A DNA stretch of 64,000 nt from Armatimonadota bacterium. Lineage in GTDB: Bacteria > Sysuimicrobiota > Sysuimicrobiia > Sysuimicrobiales > Humicultoraceae. Positions 32,589 to 44,050 of the stretch are shown piece after piece (positions within the stretch are counted from its first letter, which is position 1; each line of letters starts with the position of its first letter). The translations under genes and the position numbers were made by a program. The stretch covers positions 1 through 64,000 of the forward strand of contig JAVHLY010000015.1 in NCBI GenBank assembly GCA_031081585.1, in the 5' to 3' direction. A model generated the notes under the pieces. It saw only the letters and a list, made by a program, of their open reading frames with translations, did no database searches and had not been told where the DNA came from.

Positions 32589-33481
32589 GCCCGTCCCAAC
32601 AGCCCCGCCGGCCGCGTGACCAGCACGGCCGCGGCGATGAGGTAGAGGACAGCCAGCTCCAGCTCCGGGAAGTACTGGATGGCCACGGTGCGCACGATGC
32701 CCACGATCAGCGCTCCGGCCAGCGCCCCCTCCAGGCTGCCGAGCCCGCCGATGACCACGACGACGAAGGCCAGCACCAGGGCGTCCACGCCCATGCCGAG
32801 CACCGCGCCCTGGATGGGCACGATCACCGCGCCGGCCAGCCCGGCCATGAGCGTGCCCAGCGCGAAGGCCAGGACGTAGGTGCGGCCCACGTCGATGCCC
32901 ATGGCCGCGGCCATGCGCCGGTCCTGCGAGGTGGCGCGCAGCACCACCCCGAAGCGGGTGCGGTAGACCACCGCCCACAGCAGCGCCGCCACGGCCAGCC
33001 CCAGCACGATCACCAGGAGGTTGTAGCGGGGGTAGACGGCCCCCAGCACATTGGCGCTGCCGAACGCCGCCCACAGCCCGCTGGCGGACAGCGGTGTCGC
33101 CCCCCAGAGGATGCGCATGACGTCCTCCAGGATGAGCAGCAGCCCGAAGGTGATGAGCAGCTGGTACTCCTCGGCGCGGCGGTAGAGGGGGCGCAGCAGG
33201 GTGGGCTCCATTACCGCGCCCACCACGGCCACGACCGCCGCCGCCACCGGCAGCAGCAGGACCAGGAGGGGCGGGGCGGTCCCGGGGATGCCGCCGCTGA
33301 GCGAGGCGCCGGCGACCCCCACCGCCCAGGCCATCACGTAGGCCCCCAGCGCGTAAAGGTTGCCGTGGGCCAGGTTCACGATGCGCATGACGCCGTAGAT
33401 CAGGCTCAGCCCGCCGGCGATGAGGAAGAGCACCGCCGCGTAGAGCAGGGCGTTGAGGACCTGGACGGCCAGGACGTCCAT
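32585..33481 (-). CDS. livH: ABC transporter permease LivH
   Basis: A 298-residue permease of the branched-chain amino acid importer class with about eight membrane segments. Conserved pieces are 'GLSLIYGVMRIVNLAHGNLYALGAY' in part, 'YRTRFGVVLRATSQDRRMAAAMGI' in part and 'VVIGGLGSLEGALAGALIVG' in part. It starts the liv block, 51 bases after the alcohol dehydrogenase stop, so it may be transcribed with the glc genes as well. The binding protein that matches it is encoded at 23.0 kb on the other strand. Confidence 0.93.
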   Translation of the reverse strand: MDVLAVQVLNALLYAAVLFLIAGGLSLIYGVMRIVNLAHGNLYALGAYVMAWAVGVAGASLSGGIPGTAPPLLVLLLPVAAAVVAVVGAVMEPTLLRPLYRRAEEYQLLITFGLLLILEDVMRILWGATPLSASGLWAAFGSANVLGAVYPRYNLLVIVLGLAVAALLWAVVYRTRFGVVLRATSQDRRMAAAMGIDVGRTYVLAFALGTLMAGLAGAVIVPIQGAVLGMGVDALVLAFVVVVIGGLGSLEGALAGALIVGIVRTVAIQYFPELELAVLYLIAAAVLVTRPAGLLGRA

Positions 33482-33532
33482 GGATGTAGCCCTACGTTCC
33501 CCAGGCCCGGGGTCGATCCCTCCCGCAGCAGG

Positions 33533-34648
33533 TCAGGGGCCCATCACCACCACCGCACGCCCCACGATCTCCCCCCGGTCGAGGGCGGCGTAGGCCTCCG
33601 GGGCGGCCTCCAGCGGGTAGCGCCGGGTGATGGTGCGCTCCGGTCGGATGGCCGCGGCCGCCGCCAGCTGCAGGATCCGCGGCATGTCGGCGCGGACCCG
33701 CGCCCCGTAGGAGCCGATCACCCGCACGCCGCGCCGCACCAGGCGGGTGATCTCGACGGAGACCGCCGCCCGGCCCGGGGCGATACCCACCACGACGACC
33801 CGCCCCCCGTCGGCTACCGCGCCGAAGGCCTGCTGCACCGTCTCCGGGCGGCCCAGCGCCTCGAAGGCCACGTCCACCCCCCGGCCGCCGGTGAGGCGCA
33901 GGATGGCCGGGACCACCTCCTCCTCCCCGGCGTGCACGGTGTCGGTGGCGCCCAGTGCCCGCGCCGCTTCGAGCTTCTCCGCCCGCACGTCCACGGCGAT
34001 CACCTGCGCCGCGCCGACGAGGCGGGCGAGCTGGACGAGGTTCGAGCCGACGCCGCCGGTGCCGATGACCGCCGCCGTCTCGCCGGCGCGCAGGTCCGCC
34101 TGGTGACGGACGGCGCCGTAGGCTGTGAAGACAGCACAGCCGAGGATGGCGCTCTCCGGAAGCGGCAGCTCGTCAGGCAGCGGGAAGACATCGGTGGCCG
34201 GGACCACGGCGTACTCGGCCAGTCCCGCCATGCTGTACATCGCCAGCGGCGTGCCGTCGGGGCGCCGCAGCCGGGTGGTGCCGTCGTAGAGCTGGCCGCG
34301 CAGCCGGTTGAGCTCGAAGAAGGTGGCGCACAGGTCGTCGCGCCCCTGGGCGCAGAAGGCGCAGGTGCCGCACGGCATGATGAAGGCGCAGACCACGCGG
34401 TCGCCTTCGCGCACCCCGCCGACGCCCGGTCCACGCGCGGCCACCGTGCCGCTGATCTCGTGGCCCAGGACGGCGGGGGTGGGGAAGGCCACCTCGCCTT
34501 TGATGACGTGCAGGTCGGTGTGGCACACGCCGCAGGCGGCCACCCGCACCAGCACCTCCCCGGCGCGGGGCGCGGGGACCGGGACCTCCTCCACCTGCAG
34601 CGGCGCCCCGACCGCGGGCAGGACGGCGGCACGCATCATCGGTGGCAT
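33533..34648 (-). CDS. Zinc-dependent alcohol dehydrogenase
   Basis: A 371-residue medium-chain dehydrogenase. Catalytic zinc ligands are C42, H63 and E64 ('GVCHTDLH', 'VLGHEISG'); the structural zinc loop keeps four cysteines in 'PCGTCAFCAQGRDDLC'. The nucleotide fold has 'VIGTGGVGSNLVQLARLVGA' in part. It would oxidise an alcohol to an aldehyde with NAD(P). The ATG 34648 follows a G-rich site. Its position after glycolate oxidase genes suggests an alcohol-aldehyde-acid route, for example from a glycol or a 2-hydroxy compound; the substrate is not defined. Confidence 0.92.
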   Translation of the reverse strand: MPPMMRAAVLPAVGAPLQVEEVPVPAPRAGEVLVRVAACGVCHTDLHVIKGEVAFPTPAVLGHEISGTVAARGPGVGGVREGDRVVCAFIMPCGTCAFCAQGRDDLCATFFELNRLRGQLYDGTTRLRRPDGTPLAMYSMAGLAEYAVVPATDVFPLPDELPLPESAILGCAVFTAYGAVRHQADLRAGETAAVIGTGGVGSNLVQLARLVGAAQVIAVDVRAEKLEAARALGATDTVHAGEEEVVPAILRLTGGRGVDVAFEALGRPETVQQAFGAVADGGRVVVVGIAPGRAAVSVEITRLVRRGVRVIGSYGARVRADMPRILQLAAAAAIRPERTITRRYPLEAAPEAYAALDRGEIVGRAVVVMGP

Positions 34649-34772
34649 GGCCCACCCCCGGATCGGCAGGTGCGCGGTTTGTGACGGAGAGCTGGCGGCC
34701 TGGGAGGATCGGTCCACCTGAAGCTCCTCCTCGACACCCACGTCCTCTGGTGAGCCCCGACGCCGGCCCCGC
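34649..34772. other. Short gap between the alcohol dehydrogenase and glcF
   Basis: No intact gene. On the plus strand, 34719-34754 reads L-K-L-L-L-D-T-H-V-L-W then stop, the classical first residues of a PIN-domain toxin of the 'LLLDTHxLLW' type. It is probably the remnant of a lost toxin gene. Confidence 0.45.
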
Positions 34773-36044
34773 TCACGCGGGCGGCGCTCCCCGGTAGGCC
34801 AGGTCGAGGAGCTCCACCGTGTGGCGGACCGGCAGGGGGATGCCGGCCCGGGCCAGCGCCGCGCGCAGCTGCACCAGGCAGCCGATGTTGCCCGAGGCCA
34901 CCACCGCCGCCCCGGTGGCACGGATGGCCGCGGCCTGGCGGTCGCCCAGCGCGCGGGCGATCGCCGGCTCCTCCAGGTTGTAGATCCCGGCCGAGCCGCA
35001 GCACGCCTCGCCGCCGGTCACCTCCACCACCTGCGCGTTGTCCACCGCGGCCAGCAGCCGGCACGGCGCTGCACGGATCCCCTGGGCCTGCGCCAGGTGG
35101 CAGGCGTGGTGGTAAGCCACGCGCACCGGTGCCGGAAAGCGCGCGCCCGGGATGAGGCCGAGGCCGTCGAGCACCTCGCTGACGTCGCGCACGCGCCGGG
35201 CGAAGGCCTCCGCGCCGGCTCCCTCGCCGTCGCCGGCAAAGAGCAGCGGGTAGGCCTTCATGGCCGAGCCGCACCCCGCCGCGGTGGTGACGACGGCGTC
35301 GACGTCGCGGGGGACGGCGGCCAGGAGCTGTCTGGCCAGCGTCCGGGCCTGGCCGTCGGCCCCGGCGTGCATGGGGAGCGCCCCACAGCACCCCTGGGCG
35401 GGCGGGACCAGGACCTCAACGCCGTTGCGGGTCAGCACGCGTACGGCCGCGGCCGTGATCGCCGGCGCCAGCACCTGCTGCACGCACCCCACGAGCAGGG
35501 CCACGCGCGCCCGCCGTCGGCCCTCGGCCGGGACAACGGCCGGCAGCGGCACCGGTGGCGGCAGGTGGTCGGGGAGGAGCTCCAGCATGGCGGCCAGCGG
35601 CATCGGCAGCAGGCCTCGCAGCGGCCGTGCCAGCAGCCCCGCGCGCGCCGCCGCGCGGAATCGGCCGGGGTAGGGCAGCGTGCGCAGGGCCAGCGCGCGG
35701 ACCGCGCGCGCCAGCAGCGGCCGGCGGCGGCGGCGCTCCGCGTGCGCCCGGAAGGGGACCACCAGCGCCTCGTAGTGCACGCCCGACGGGCAGACCGCCT
35801 GGCAGGCCAGGCATCCCAGGCAGCGGTCCACGTACTGCAGCGTGGCCTCGTCCGACGGGAGGCGCCCCTCCAGCACGTCCTTCATCAGGAAGATGCGCCC
35901 GCGCGGCGAGTCCATCTCCTCGCCCAGCAGCTGGTAGGTGGGGCAGGCCGGGAGACACAGGCCGCAGTGGATGCAGGTCTCGATGGCACGGACCATGCCC
36001 GCGCCGTGTGGGCCGAGGGTGGCTGCGGGGATCTGGTGGTGCAC
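34773..36044 (-). CDS. glcF: Glycolate oxidase iron-sulfur subunit GlcF
   Basis: A 423-residue electron-transfer subunit of glycolate (or D-2-hydroxy acid) oxidase. The N-terminal part has two 4Fe-4S motifs, C-I-H-C-G-L-C-x3-C-P and C-L-G-C-L-A-C-x3-C-P; the C-terminal part has two CCG domains ('GCCGALPMHAG', 'ACCGSAGIYN'). It passes electrons from the GlcD flavin towards quinone. It starts with GTG 36044 directly after the GlcE stop. The length matches the family. Confidence 0.92.
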   Translation of the reverse strand: MHHQIPAATLGPHGAGMVRAIETCIHCGLCLPACPTYQLLGEEMDSPRGRIFLMKDVLEGRLPSDEATLQYVDRCLGCLACQAVCPSGVHYEALVVPFRAHAERRRRRPLLARAVRALALRTLPYPGRFRAAARAGLLARPLRGLLPMPLAAMLELLPDHLPPPVPLPAVVPAEGRRRARVALLVGCVQQVLAPAITAAAVRVLTRNGVEVLVPPAQGCCGALPMHAGADGQARTLARQLLAAVPRDVDAVVTTAAGCGSAMKAYPLLFAGDGEGAGAEAFARRVRDVSEVLDGLGLIPGARFPAPVRVAYHHACHLAQAQGIRAAPCRLLAAVDNAQVVEVTGGEACCGSAGIYNLEEPAIARALGDRQAAAIRATGAAVVASGNIGCLVQLRAALARAGIPLPVRHTVELLDLAYRGAPPA

Positions 36045-37232
36045 TCAAGCCACCTCGGGGAAGCGGCCGTGGGGGTCGAGGGCCGCCTTCACCCGCCGCA
36101 GGAAGGCCTGCTCCAGCGGCGCGCCCAGCAGGAGGCGCGCCGGCGGCCGGGGTGCGCGGATGACGAGGCCGCGCAGGCCCAGCCCGGCGAGCAGGTCGTG
36201 CAGGGTCTCGAGGTCTTGGGGCCAGGCCACCCAGGCCACCTGGCCGCCGGCGCTGTAGCGCCGCGTGGGCGCAGCGGCCGGCGATGTGCCTGCGGCGCCC
36301 GTGGGGTGGTTGCCCGCGGCCGGATGGGCTGCCTGCCGCTCCAGCGCGGCCTCCAGCGGAGGGATGCGGAGCGGGGTGAGCGGGACCTTCACCAGGGCCG
36401 CATCGGGCGGCGCCCAGGTAAACTCGCGCGCCTCGTCCCACAGGCGCTCCTCCTCCCGGGGGACCACCTCGCCGCCTCCCAGGAAGGCGCGCAGCCGGTC
36501 GATCCTGGCGCCAAGCGCCGAGGCGTTCCCGCCGAGCCGCAGCCACAGGCGCCCGGGCGGCTCCAGGTCCACGGCCTCCAGATCGAAGGGTGCCCGCCCC
36601 AGGCGCACCAGGGCGTCGAGCGCCTCCGGCAGCGCGGGACGGTCGAGCCGCACCGTGGCGGTGGCCTCGGGACGCGGGAAGACCTTCAGGCTCACCTCGA
36701 CCAGCACGCCGAGCCGCCCCAGGCTCCCCACCATGAGCTTGGGCAGGTCGAACCCCGCGGCGTTCTTCACCACCCGGCCGCCGCCGCGCACCAGCGCCCC
36801 CGTGCCGTCCACGAAGCGCACGCCGATGACGAAGTCGCGCACCCCGCCGTAGCGGTGGCGGCCCGGGCCGCTCAGCCCGGCGGCGACGGTGCCGCCCAGG
36901 GTCGCGCCGCCTGGCGCGAAGGGCGGGTCGAAGGGGAGGTACTGCCCGGCGCGGCCGAGCAGTGCCTGGACCTCGGCGAGCGGTGTCCCGGCCAGCGCGG
37001 TGAGGGTGTACTCGGCGGGGTCGTACTCGACGACGCCGCGCAGCCCGCGCAGGTCGAGGGCGGCGGCGCCCGCGGGTGGCGCACACAGCGGGGGCTTGGT
37101 GGCGCCGCCGCGGGGCAGGAGGCGGGCGTGTGCACGGACGGCCTCGGCGGCCTCCTCGGGAGAGCGGACCACCAAAGGCGCCGGGTGGATGACCCCGGCG
37201 GGCTCAGCCGACCAGGGCGGGGACCGGTTCAC
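36045..37232 (-). CDS. glcE: Glycolate oxidase FAD-binding subunit GlcE
   Basis: A 395-residue FAD-binding subunit. The N-terminal PCMH-type FAD fold shows '[16 protein letters not shown]', '[19 protein letters not shown]' and '[23 protein letters not shown]' in part, the last being diagnostic of GlcE. A low-complexity Ala/Pro/Thr stretch near residues 310-325 is unusual. The gene begins at GTG 37232 inside the end of glcD (29-base overlap) and abuts glcF. It is not catalytic alone but is needed for the oxidase complex. Confidence 0.92.
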   Translation of the reverse strand: MNRSPPWSAEPAGVIHPAPLVVRSPEEAAEAVRAHARLLPRGGATKPPLCAPPAGAAALDLRGLRGVVEYDPAEYTLTALAGTPLAEVQALLGRAGQYLPFDPPFAPGGATLGGTVAAGLSGPGRHRYGGVRDFVIGVRFVDGTGALVRGGGRVVKNAAGFDLPKLMVGSLGRLGVLVEVSLKVFPRPEATATVRLDRPALPEALDALVRLGRAPFDLEAVDLEPPGRLWLRLGGNASALGARIDRLRAFLGGGEVVPREEERLWDEAREFTWAPPDAALVKVPLTPLRIPPLEAALERQAAHPAAGNHPTGAAGTSPAAAPTRRYSAGGQVAWVAWPQDLETLHDLLAGLGLRGLVIRAPRPPARLLLGAPLEQAFLRRVKAALDPHGRFPEVA

Positions 37233-38604
37233 CGAGCACCTTCCCCCGGTTGGCCAGCTCGCGCGGGTCCATGGCGCGGCGCAGGCGGCGCATCAGCGCC
37301 AGGTCATCGGGGCCGAACATGCGCGGGAGGAAGTCGCGCTTCTCCATCCCCACGCCGTGCTCGCCGGTGATGGAGCCGCCCAGGCGGATGCACAGCTCCA
37401 GGATCTCCCCCGCCAGCGCCTCCGCCCGCTCCAGCTCCCCGGGACGGCGGCCGTCGTAGAGCACCAGCGGGTGGAGGTTGCCGTCGCCGGCGTGGAAGAC
37501 GTTGGCCACGCGCAGGCCGTAGCGGGCGCTGAGGCGCTCGATCTCGGCCAGCGCCTCCGCCAGGCGGGTGCGGGGGACGACCCCGTCCCCGGTGATGTAG
37601 TCGGTGCTGAGGCGGCCCACCGCCGAGAAGGTCTCCTTGCGCCCCTTCCAGATGCGTGCCCGCTCTTCGGCGTCGCGGGCCACGCGGATTTCCGTGGCGC
37701 CCGAGGCCTGCACCACCGCGTGCAGCCGGGCAAACTCGGCGTCGGTCTCCGGGGCTTCGCCTTCCACCTCGACGATCAGGATGGCCGCCGCATCGGTGGG
37801 GTAGCCCGCCCCCACCGCCGCCTCGGCCGCTTCGATGGCCAGGCGGTCCATGATCTCGATCGCCCCCGGCAGGATCCCCGCAGCTACGATGCGCGCCACC
37901 GCCTCGCCGGCGGCGGCCAGCGAGACGTAGCTCGCCAGCAGGGTGCGGTAGGCCTCCGGACGGGGCAGGAGCCGCAGCGTCACCTCCAGGGCGATGCCGA
38001 AGAGCCCCTCGGAGCCGACGAAGAGGCCCACCAGGTCGGGGCCCACCGCCTCCAGGCTCTCCCCGCCGAGCTGCACCACCTCGCCGTCGGCCAGCACCGC
38101 CTCCAACCCCAGCACGTGGTTGGCGGTCATGCCGTACTTCAGGCAGTGCGCCCCGCCGGAGTTGAAGGCCACGTTGCCGCCGATGGTGCAGACGGGCTGG
38201 CTGGAGGGGTCGGGAGCGTAGTACAGGCCAAAGCGCGCGGCGGCGTGCGAGACCTGCAGGTTGATGACGCCCGGCTCTACCACGGCCAGCCGCTCGTCCG
38301 GGTCGATGCGCAGGATGCGGTTCAGGCGGTTGAGGGCGATGACCAGGCCTTCCGGGACGGGCAGGCTGCCCCCGGAGAGGCTGGTGCCGCTGCCCCGGGC
38401 GACGAAGGGGACCCCGTGGCGGTGGCAGAGGCGCACCGCCTCCACCACCTCCGCCTTCGTGTCGGCCAGCAGCACGGCCGCAGGACGGGCACGGAACCCC
38501 GTCAGCGCGTCCGACTCGTAGGGCGCGAGCGCCGCCGGGTGGGTGAGCAGGCGCTCCCGCGGGACGCGCCGCGCCAGCTCCTGGAGCCAGGCCGGGTGCG
38601 GCAT
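37204..38604 (-). CDS. glcD: Glycolate oxidase / D-2-hydroxy acid dehydrogenase subunit GlcD
   Basis: A 466-residue flavoprotein carrying the active site that oxidises glycolate to glyoxylate or D-lactate to pyruvate. It shows the FAD-binding '[16 protein letters not shown]', '[21 protein letters not shown]' in part, and the C-terminal '[12 protein letters not shown]' and '[18 protein letters not shown]' with the metal-binding histidines. I set the start at ATG 38604; earlier in-frame codons give an Arg/Gly-rich stretch unlike the family. With glcE and glcF it makes a complete oxidase, and malate synthase is read divergently from the same spacer. Confidence 0.93.
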   Translation of the reverse strand: MPHPAWLQELARRVPRERLLTHPAALAPYESDALTGFRARPAAVLLADTKAEVVEAVRLCHRHGVPFVARGSGTSLSGGSLPVPEGLVIALNRLNRILRIDPDERLAVVEPGVINLQVSHAAARFGLYYAPDPSSQPVCTIGGNVAFNSGGAHCLKYGMTANHVLGLEAVLADGEVVQLGGESLEAVGPDLVGLFVGSEGLFGIALEVTLRLLPRPEAYRTLLASYVSLAAAGEAVARIVAAGILPGAIEIMDRLAIEAAEAAVGAGYPTDAAAILIVEVEGEAPETDAEFARLHAVVQASGATEIRVARDAEERARIWKGRKETFSAVGRLSTDYITGDGVVPRTRLAEALAEIERLSARYGLRVANVFHAGDGNLHPLVLYDGRRPGELERAEALAGEILELCIRLGGSITGEHGVGMEKRDFLPRMFGPDDLALMRRLRRAMDPRELANRGKVLGEPVPALVG

Positions 38605-38718
38605 CGCGTCGCTGTGCCCTTCGCGTCGCCCCGGACGGGCTCCTCCTCGTACGCCCACCGAGGGGAGCGCGCCGCTCGGGTGGAACTCTCCTCGTAGTTC
38701 ATCTGGAGGTTACGAACC
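38605..38718. promoter_or_regulatory. Divergent promoter region glcD / malate synthase
   Basis: A 114-base spacer between two start codons read in opposite directions. It should hold both promoters and perhaps a shared operator for a glycolate/glyoxylate regulator. I see a direct repeat CTCCTCGTA (38642-38650, 38689-38697) and a strong ribosome site TGGAGGT before malate synthase, but no confident -35/-10 pair. Confidence 0.55.
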
Positions 38719-40279
<1,561 letters not shown>

Positions 40280-40296
<17 letters not shown>

Positions 40297-42643
40297 CGGC
40301 CCCATCCGGGACCTCCCGCCCGCCGGAGCGCTGCCGCCGGCCGCTATTCCGCGCCGGCGCGACGCGGTGGCCCACGTCCTCCGCGCGCGCCTGCCGGGGC
40401 GGCAGCTCGTCGTCGTCAGCAACCGCGAGCCCTACGTCCACCGGCGCACGCCGCGCGGGCTGGAGGTGGAGCGGCCGCCGGGCGGGCTGGTCGAGGCCCT
40501 CGACCCGGTGATGCAGGTCCTCGGGGGCGTGTGGGTGGCCTGGGGGAGCGGCAGCGGCGACCGGGAGGCGGTGGACGTCCACGACCGCGTGGCCGTTCCC
40601 CCGGAGGCGCCGCGCTACCTGCTGCGCCGGGTCTGGCTCCCCGAGCGCGTGGTGGAGACCTCCTATTACGGCTACGCCAACCAGGCGCTGTGGCCGCTGT
40701 GCCACCTGGCGGTGACGAAGGCGCGCTTCCTGCGCCGCTACTGGGAGGGCTACGTCGAGGCCAACCGCCTCTTCGCCGCCGCGGCGGCCGAGGAGGCGGA
40801 GCCGCGCGCCTTCGTCTGGGCGCAGGACTACCACCTGGCCCTCTTCCCCGCCCTCCTGCGCGCCCAGCGCCCCGACCTCTTCCTGGCGCACTTCTGGCAC
40901 ATCCCCTGGCCGGCCTGGGACGTCTTCCGCGCCATGCCGGCCGCGCAGCGGGCGCCGCTGCTGCGGGGCCTGCTGGGCAACGACCTGCTCGGCTTCCACC
41001 TGGAGCGCTTCCGCGAGACCTTCCTGGAGTGTGTGGAGCGGGAACTGCCCGACGCCGACGTGGACTTCGCCAACGGCGTCGTCGACCTGGAGGGGCACCG
41101 CACCACGGTGCGCGTCTTCCCCATCAGCATCGACGTGGAGCGCTTCGAGGAGCTGGCCGCCTCCGCCGCGGGGCGGCGCTGGATGGCGCGGTGGCGGGCC
41201 CGCCCCGAGGTGGGCGACCGCGCGGTGGTGGCGGCGGTGGACCGCCTCGACTACTCCAAGGGCATCCCCGAGCGCCTGCGCGGGGTGGACCGCTTCCTGC
41301 GCCGCCACCCCGAGTGGCGCGAGCGCGTGGTCTTCGTGCAGAAGGCGGCGCCCACCCGCACGCGCATCAAGGCCTACCAGGAGCTGCAGGCCGAGGTGGA
41401 GCGGCTGGTGGGGGAGATCAACGCCCGCTACGGAGCGCCGGCGTGGACGCCGGTCCTCTACCTCCCCGAGCCGATGCCGCGCGTGGCCGTGGCGGCGCTC
41501 TACCGCCTGGCCGACGTCGCCGTGGTCAGCTCCCTCCAGGACGGGATGAACCTGGTGGCCAAGGAGTTCATCGCCGCGCAGGTGGACGAGCGCGGCGTGC
41601 TCATCCTCAGCGAGCTCTCCGGGGCGGCCGAGGAGATGGCCCACGCCCTCATCATCAACCCCTACGACGAAGAGGGCTTCGCCGAGGCGCTGCGCCGGGC
41701 GCTGGAGATGCCGCTGGAGGAGCGGCGGGCCCGGCTGCGGCCGATGCGCGCCTACCTGCGCCAGCACGACGTCTACTGGTGGATGGAGGAGATCGTGGCC
41801 GCCGCGGCCCGGCTCATCGCCCGCCGCCAGGAGACCCGCCACCTGCTCGGGGACCTCGCCCGGCTGCGCGCGCTCTTCCAGCGGCGCCGCCCGGCGCTCT
41901 TCCTCGACTACGACGGGACCCTCGTCCCCATCGCCCCCCGGCCCGCCGACGCGGTGGCCGGCCCGGAGGTGCGGCGGGTCCTGCAGGACCTGGTGGCCGC
42001 CGGGATCGAGGTGGCCATCGTCACCGGCCGGGCCGTCGCGGAGATCCGCCGCCTGCTGGGGGTCGAGGGGGTGCTGTACTTCGGCAACCACGGCCTGGAG
42101 GTGGAGGGGCCGGCGCAGCCGCCGGTGGCCGAGGCGGCGGAGCGGCTGCGCGGGCAGATCCGCGACCTGACCGCCCAGCTCCGTGAGGCGCTGGCAGAGA
42201 TCCCCGGGGTGATCGTCGAGGAGAAGGGTTTCGGCAGCAGCGTGCACTACCGGCTTGTGGCCCCCGAGCAGGTGGACCGGGTGAAGCAGGTGGTGGGGGC
42301 GCTGGTGGCCCGGGCGCGCCCGTGGGTGCGGCTGACCCGCGGGAAGAAGGTGCTGGAGCTGCGGCTGAGCCTGCCGTGGGACAAGGGGCGAGCGGTGCTC
42401 TGGTGGCTCCACCACCGCTACGGGCCGGAGTGGGACCGGCAGGTCGTCCCCATCTACATCGGGGACGACCGCACCGACGAGGACGCCTTCGGCGCGCTGC
42501 TGGCCCGCGGCATCACCGTGACGGTGGCGCCGGAGGCGCCCACGGCGGCGGCCTACTACCTGCGCGACACCGACGAGGTGCTGGCTTTCCTGCGCGACCT
42601 CCCGGGGCTCACCGCCCCGGAGTCGGCCGTGGTGGCCGGCTGA
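40280..42643 (+). CDS. Fused trehalose-6-phosphate synthase / phosphatase
   Basis: A 787-residue bifunctional enzyme. Residues about 25-500 form a GT20 synthase: '[15 protein letters not shown]', '[14 protein letters not shown]', '[17 protein letters not shown]' in part, '[20 protein letters not shown]' in part, and '[14 protein letters not shown]'. Residues about 535-780 are a HAD-type phosphatase beginning D543-Y-D545-G-T-L, with '[10 protein letters not shown]' and '[12 protein letters not shown]'. It would make trehalose from a sugar nucleotide and glucose-6-phosphate in one chain, as in yeast Tps or some bacterial fusions. It overlaps malate synthase by 17 bases and lies just before tldD. 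This is a second trehalose route next to TreS. Confidence 0.93.
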
Positions 42644-42649
42644 GGAGGG

Positions 42650-44050
42650 ATGGGCGTGCTGGACGAGACGCTCGTCCGCGAGGTGCTGGCACGGGCGCGG
42701 CGCGGCGGCAGCGACTTCGCCGAGGTGTACGCCGAGCGCTGGCGCCGGCGCACGCTGCGGGTGCTGAACGGCGAGGTGAAGGAGGCCGCCAGCGGCCTGG
42801 AGTACGGGGCGGGGCTCCGCCTCTTCCACGGCACAGAGGTCACCTACGGCTACACCAACGACCTGACCCCCCAGGGGCTGCTGGCGCTGGCGGCCTCCCT
42901 CACCGCGCTGCGGGGCCAGGCCGGGCGGGTGGACGAGCGTGGCGGCGGCGGGCTCGATTTCCGCCGCGCCCGCGCCCGGGGCCTGCACACCCCGCGGGTG
43001 CCTTTCGACGCCCATCCCCGCCGCTACCGCCTGGAGCGGCTGCTGGAAGCGGACGGCGCCGCCCGCGTGGCCCCCGAGGTGCGGCAGGTGGAGAGCGTCC
43101 TGGAGGAGTGGGAGCAGGAGGTGCTGGTGGCCAACACCGAGGGGGCCTGGGTGGAGGACCGCCGCGTGCGCACGCGTCTGCGCGTGACGGCCATCGCCGA
43201 GGACGCCGGGGTGGTGCAGACCGGCGTGGCCTGGCAGGGGCTCAGCGTGGGGCTGGAGCTGCTGGAGACCCACCCCCCGGCGGTGCTGGGGCGTCGCGCC
43301 GGCGAGCAGGCCATGACCAACCTGCGCGCCCGTCCCGCGCCCGCCGGCACGATGCCGGTGGTGCTGGGGCCGGGCTTCGGCGGGGTGATCTTCCACGAGG
43401 CGGTGGGCCACCTGCTGGAGACCACCGCGGTAGCGAAGCGGGCCTCGGTCCTGGCCGACCGCCTGGGGGAGCCGGTGGCCAGCCCCGTGGTCACCTACGT
43501 CGACGACGGCACCGTCCCGCACGCCTGGGGGAGCAGCGAGTTCGACGACGAGGGCGCCCCCACCGAGCGCACCGTGCTCATCGAGCGCGGCATCCTGCGC
43601 AGCTACCTGGTGGACCGCTGGGGCGCGCTGCGCACCGGCTACCGCCCTACCGGCTCCGGACGGCGGCAGGACTACACCTTCGCCCCCACCTCGCGCATGC
43701 GCAACACCTTCATCGCCCCCGGCACGACGCCGCTGCGGGACCTCTTCGCCCAGGTGGACGACGGCCTCTACGCCGTGGGCTTCCGCGGCGGCCAGGTGCG
43801 GCCCGGGTCGGGCGAGTACAACTTCGGGGTCCAGGAGGCCTACCGCATCCGGCGGGGCGAGGTCGCCGAGCCGGTGCGCGGCGCCATGCTGGTGGGCAAG
43901 GGGCCGGAGACGATCATGCGCGTGGTGGCGGTCTCGGACGACCTGGCCCTGGGTGCGGGGATGTGCGGCTCGCTCTCCGGCTCCATCCCCACCGAGGTGG
44001 GACAGCCGCACGTCCTGGTCTCGGCGATCGTCGTGGGCGGCGAGGCATGA
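42650..44050 (+). CDS. tldD: TldD metallopeptidase subunit
   Basis: A 466-residue subunit of the TldD/TldE protease. The zinc motif is H249-E-A-V-G-H254, in 'GGVIFHEAVGHLLE', followed by the family's 'GTVPHAWGSSEFDDEG' and 'GSGRRQDYTFAPTSRMRNTF' in part. TldD carries the active site and, with TldE, cleaves unfolded peptides and is used to mature some peptide natural products. The ATG follows GAGGAGGG six bases after the trehalose enzyme. No RiPP precursor or modification gene is visible near it, so a general proteolytic role is more likely. Confidence 0.93.
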   Translation: MGVLDETLVREVLARARRGGSDFAEVYAERWRRRTLRVLNGEVKEAASGLEYGAGLRLFHGTEVTYGYTNDLTPQGLLALAASLTALRGQAGRVDERGGGGLDFRRARARGLHTPRVPFDAHPRRYRLERLLEADGAARVAPEVRQVESVLEEWEQEVLVANTEGAWVEDRRVRTRLRVTAIAEDAGVVQTGVAWQGLSVGLELLETHPPAVLGRRAGEQAMTNLRARPAPAGTMPVVLGPGFGGVIFHEAVGHLLETTAVAKRASVLADRLGEPVASPVVTYVDDGTVPHAWGSSEFDDEGAPTERTVLIERGILRSYLVDRWGALRTGYRPTGSGRRQDYTFAPTSRMRNTFIAPGTTPLRDLFAQVDDGLYAVGFRGGQVRPGSGEYNFGVQEAYRIRRGEVAEPVRGAMLVGKGPETIMRVVAVSDDLALGAGMCGSLSGSIPTEVGQPHVLVSAIVVGGEA

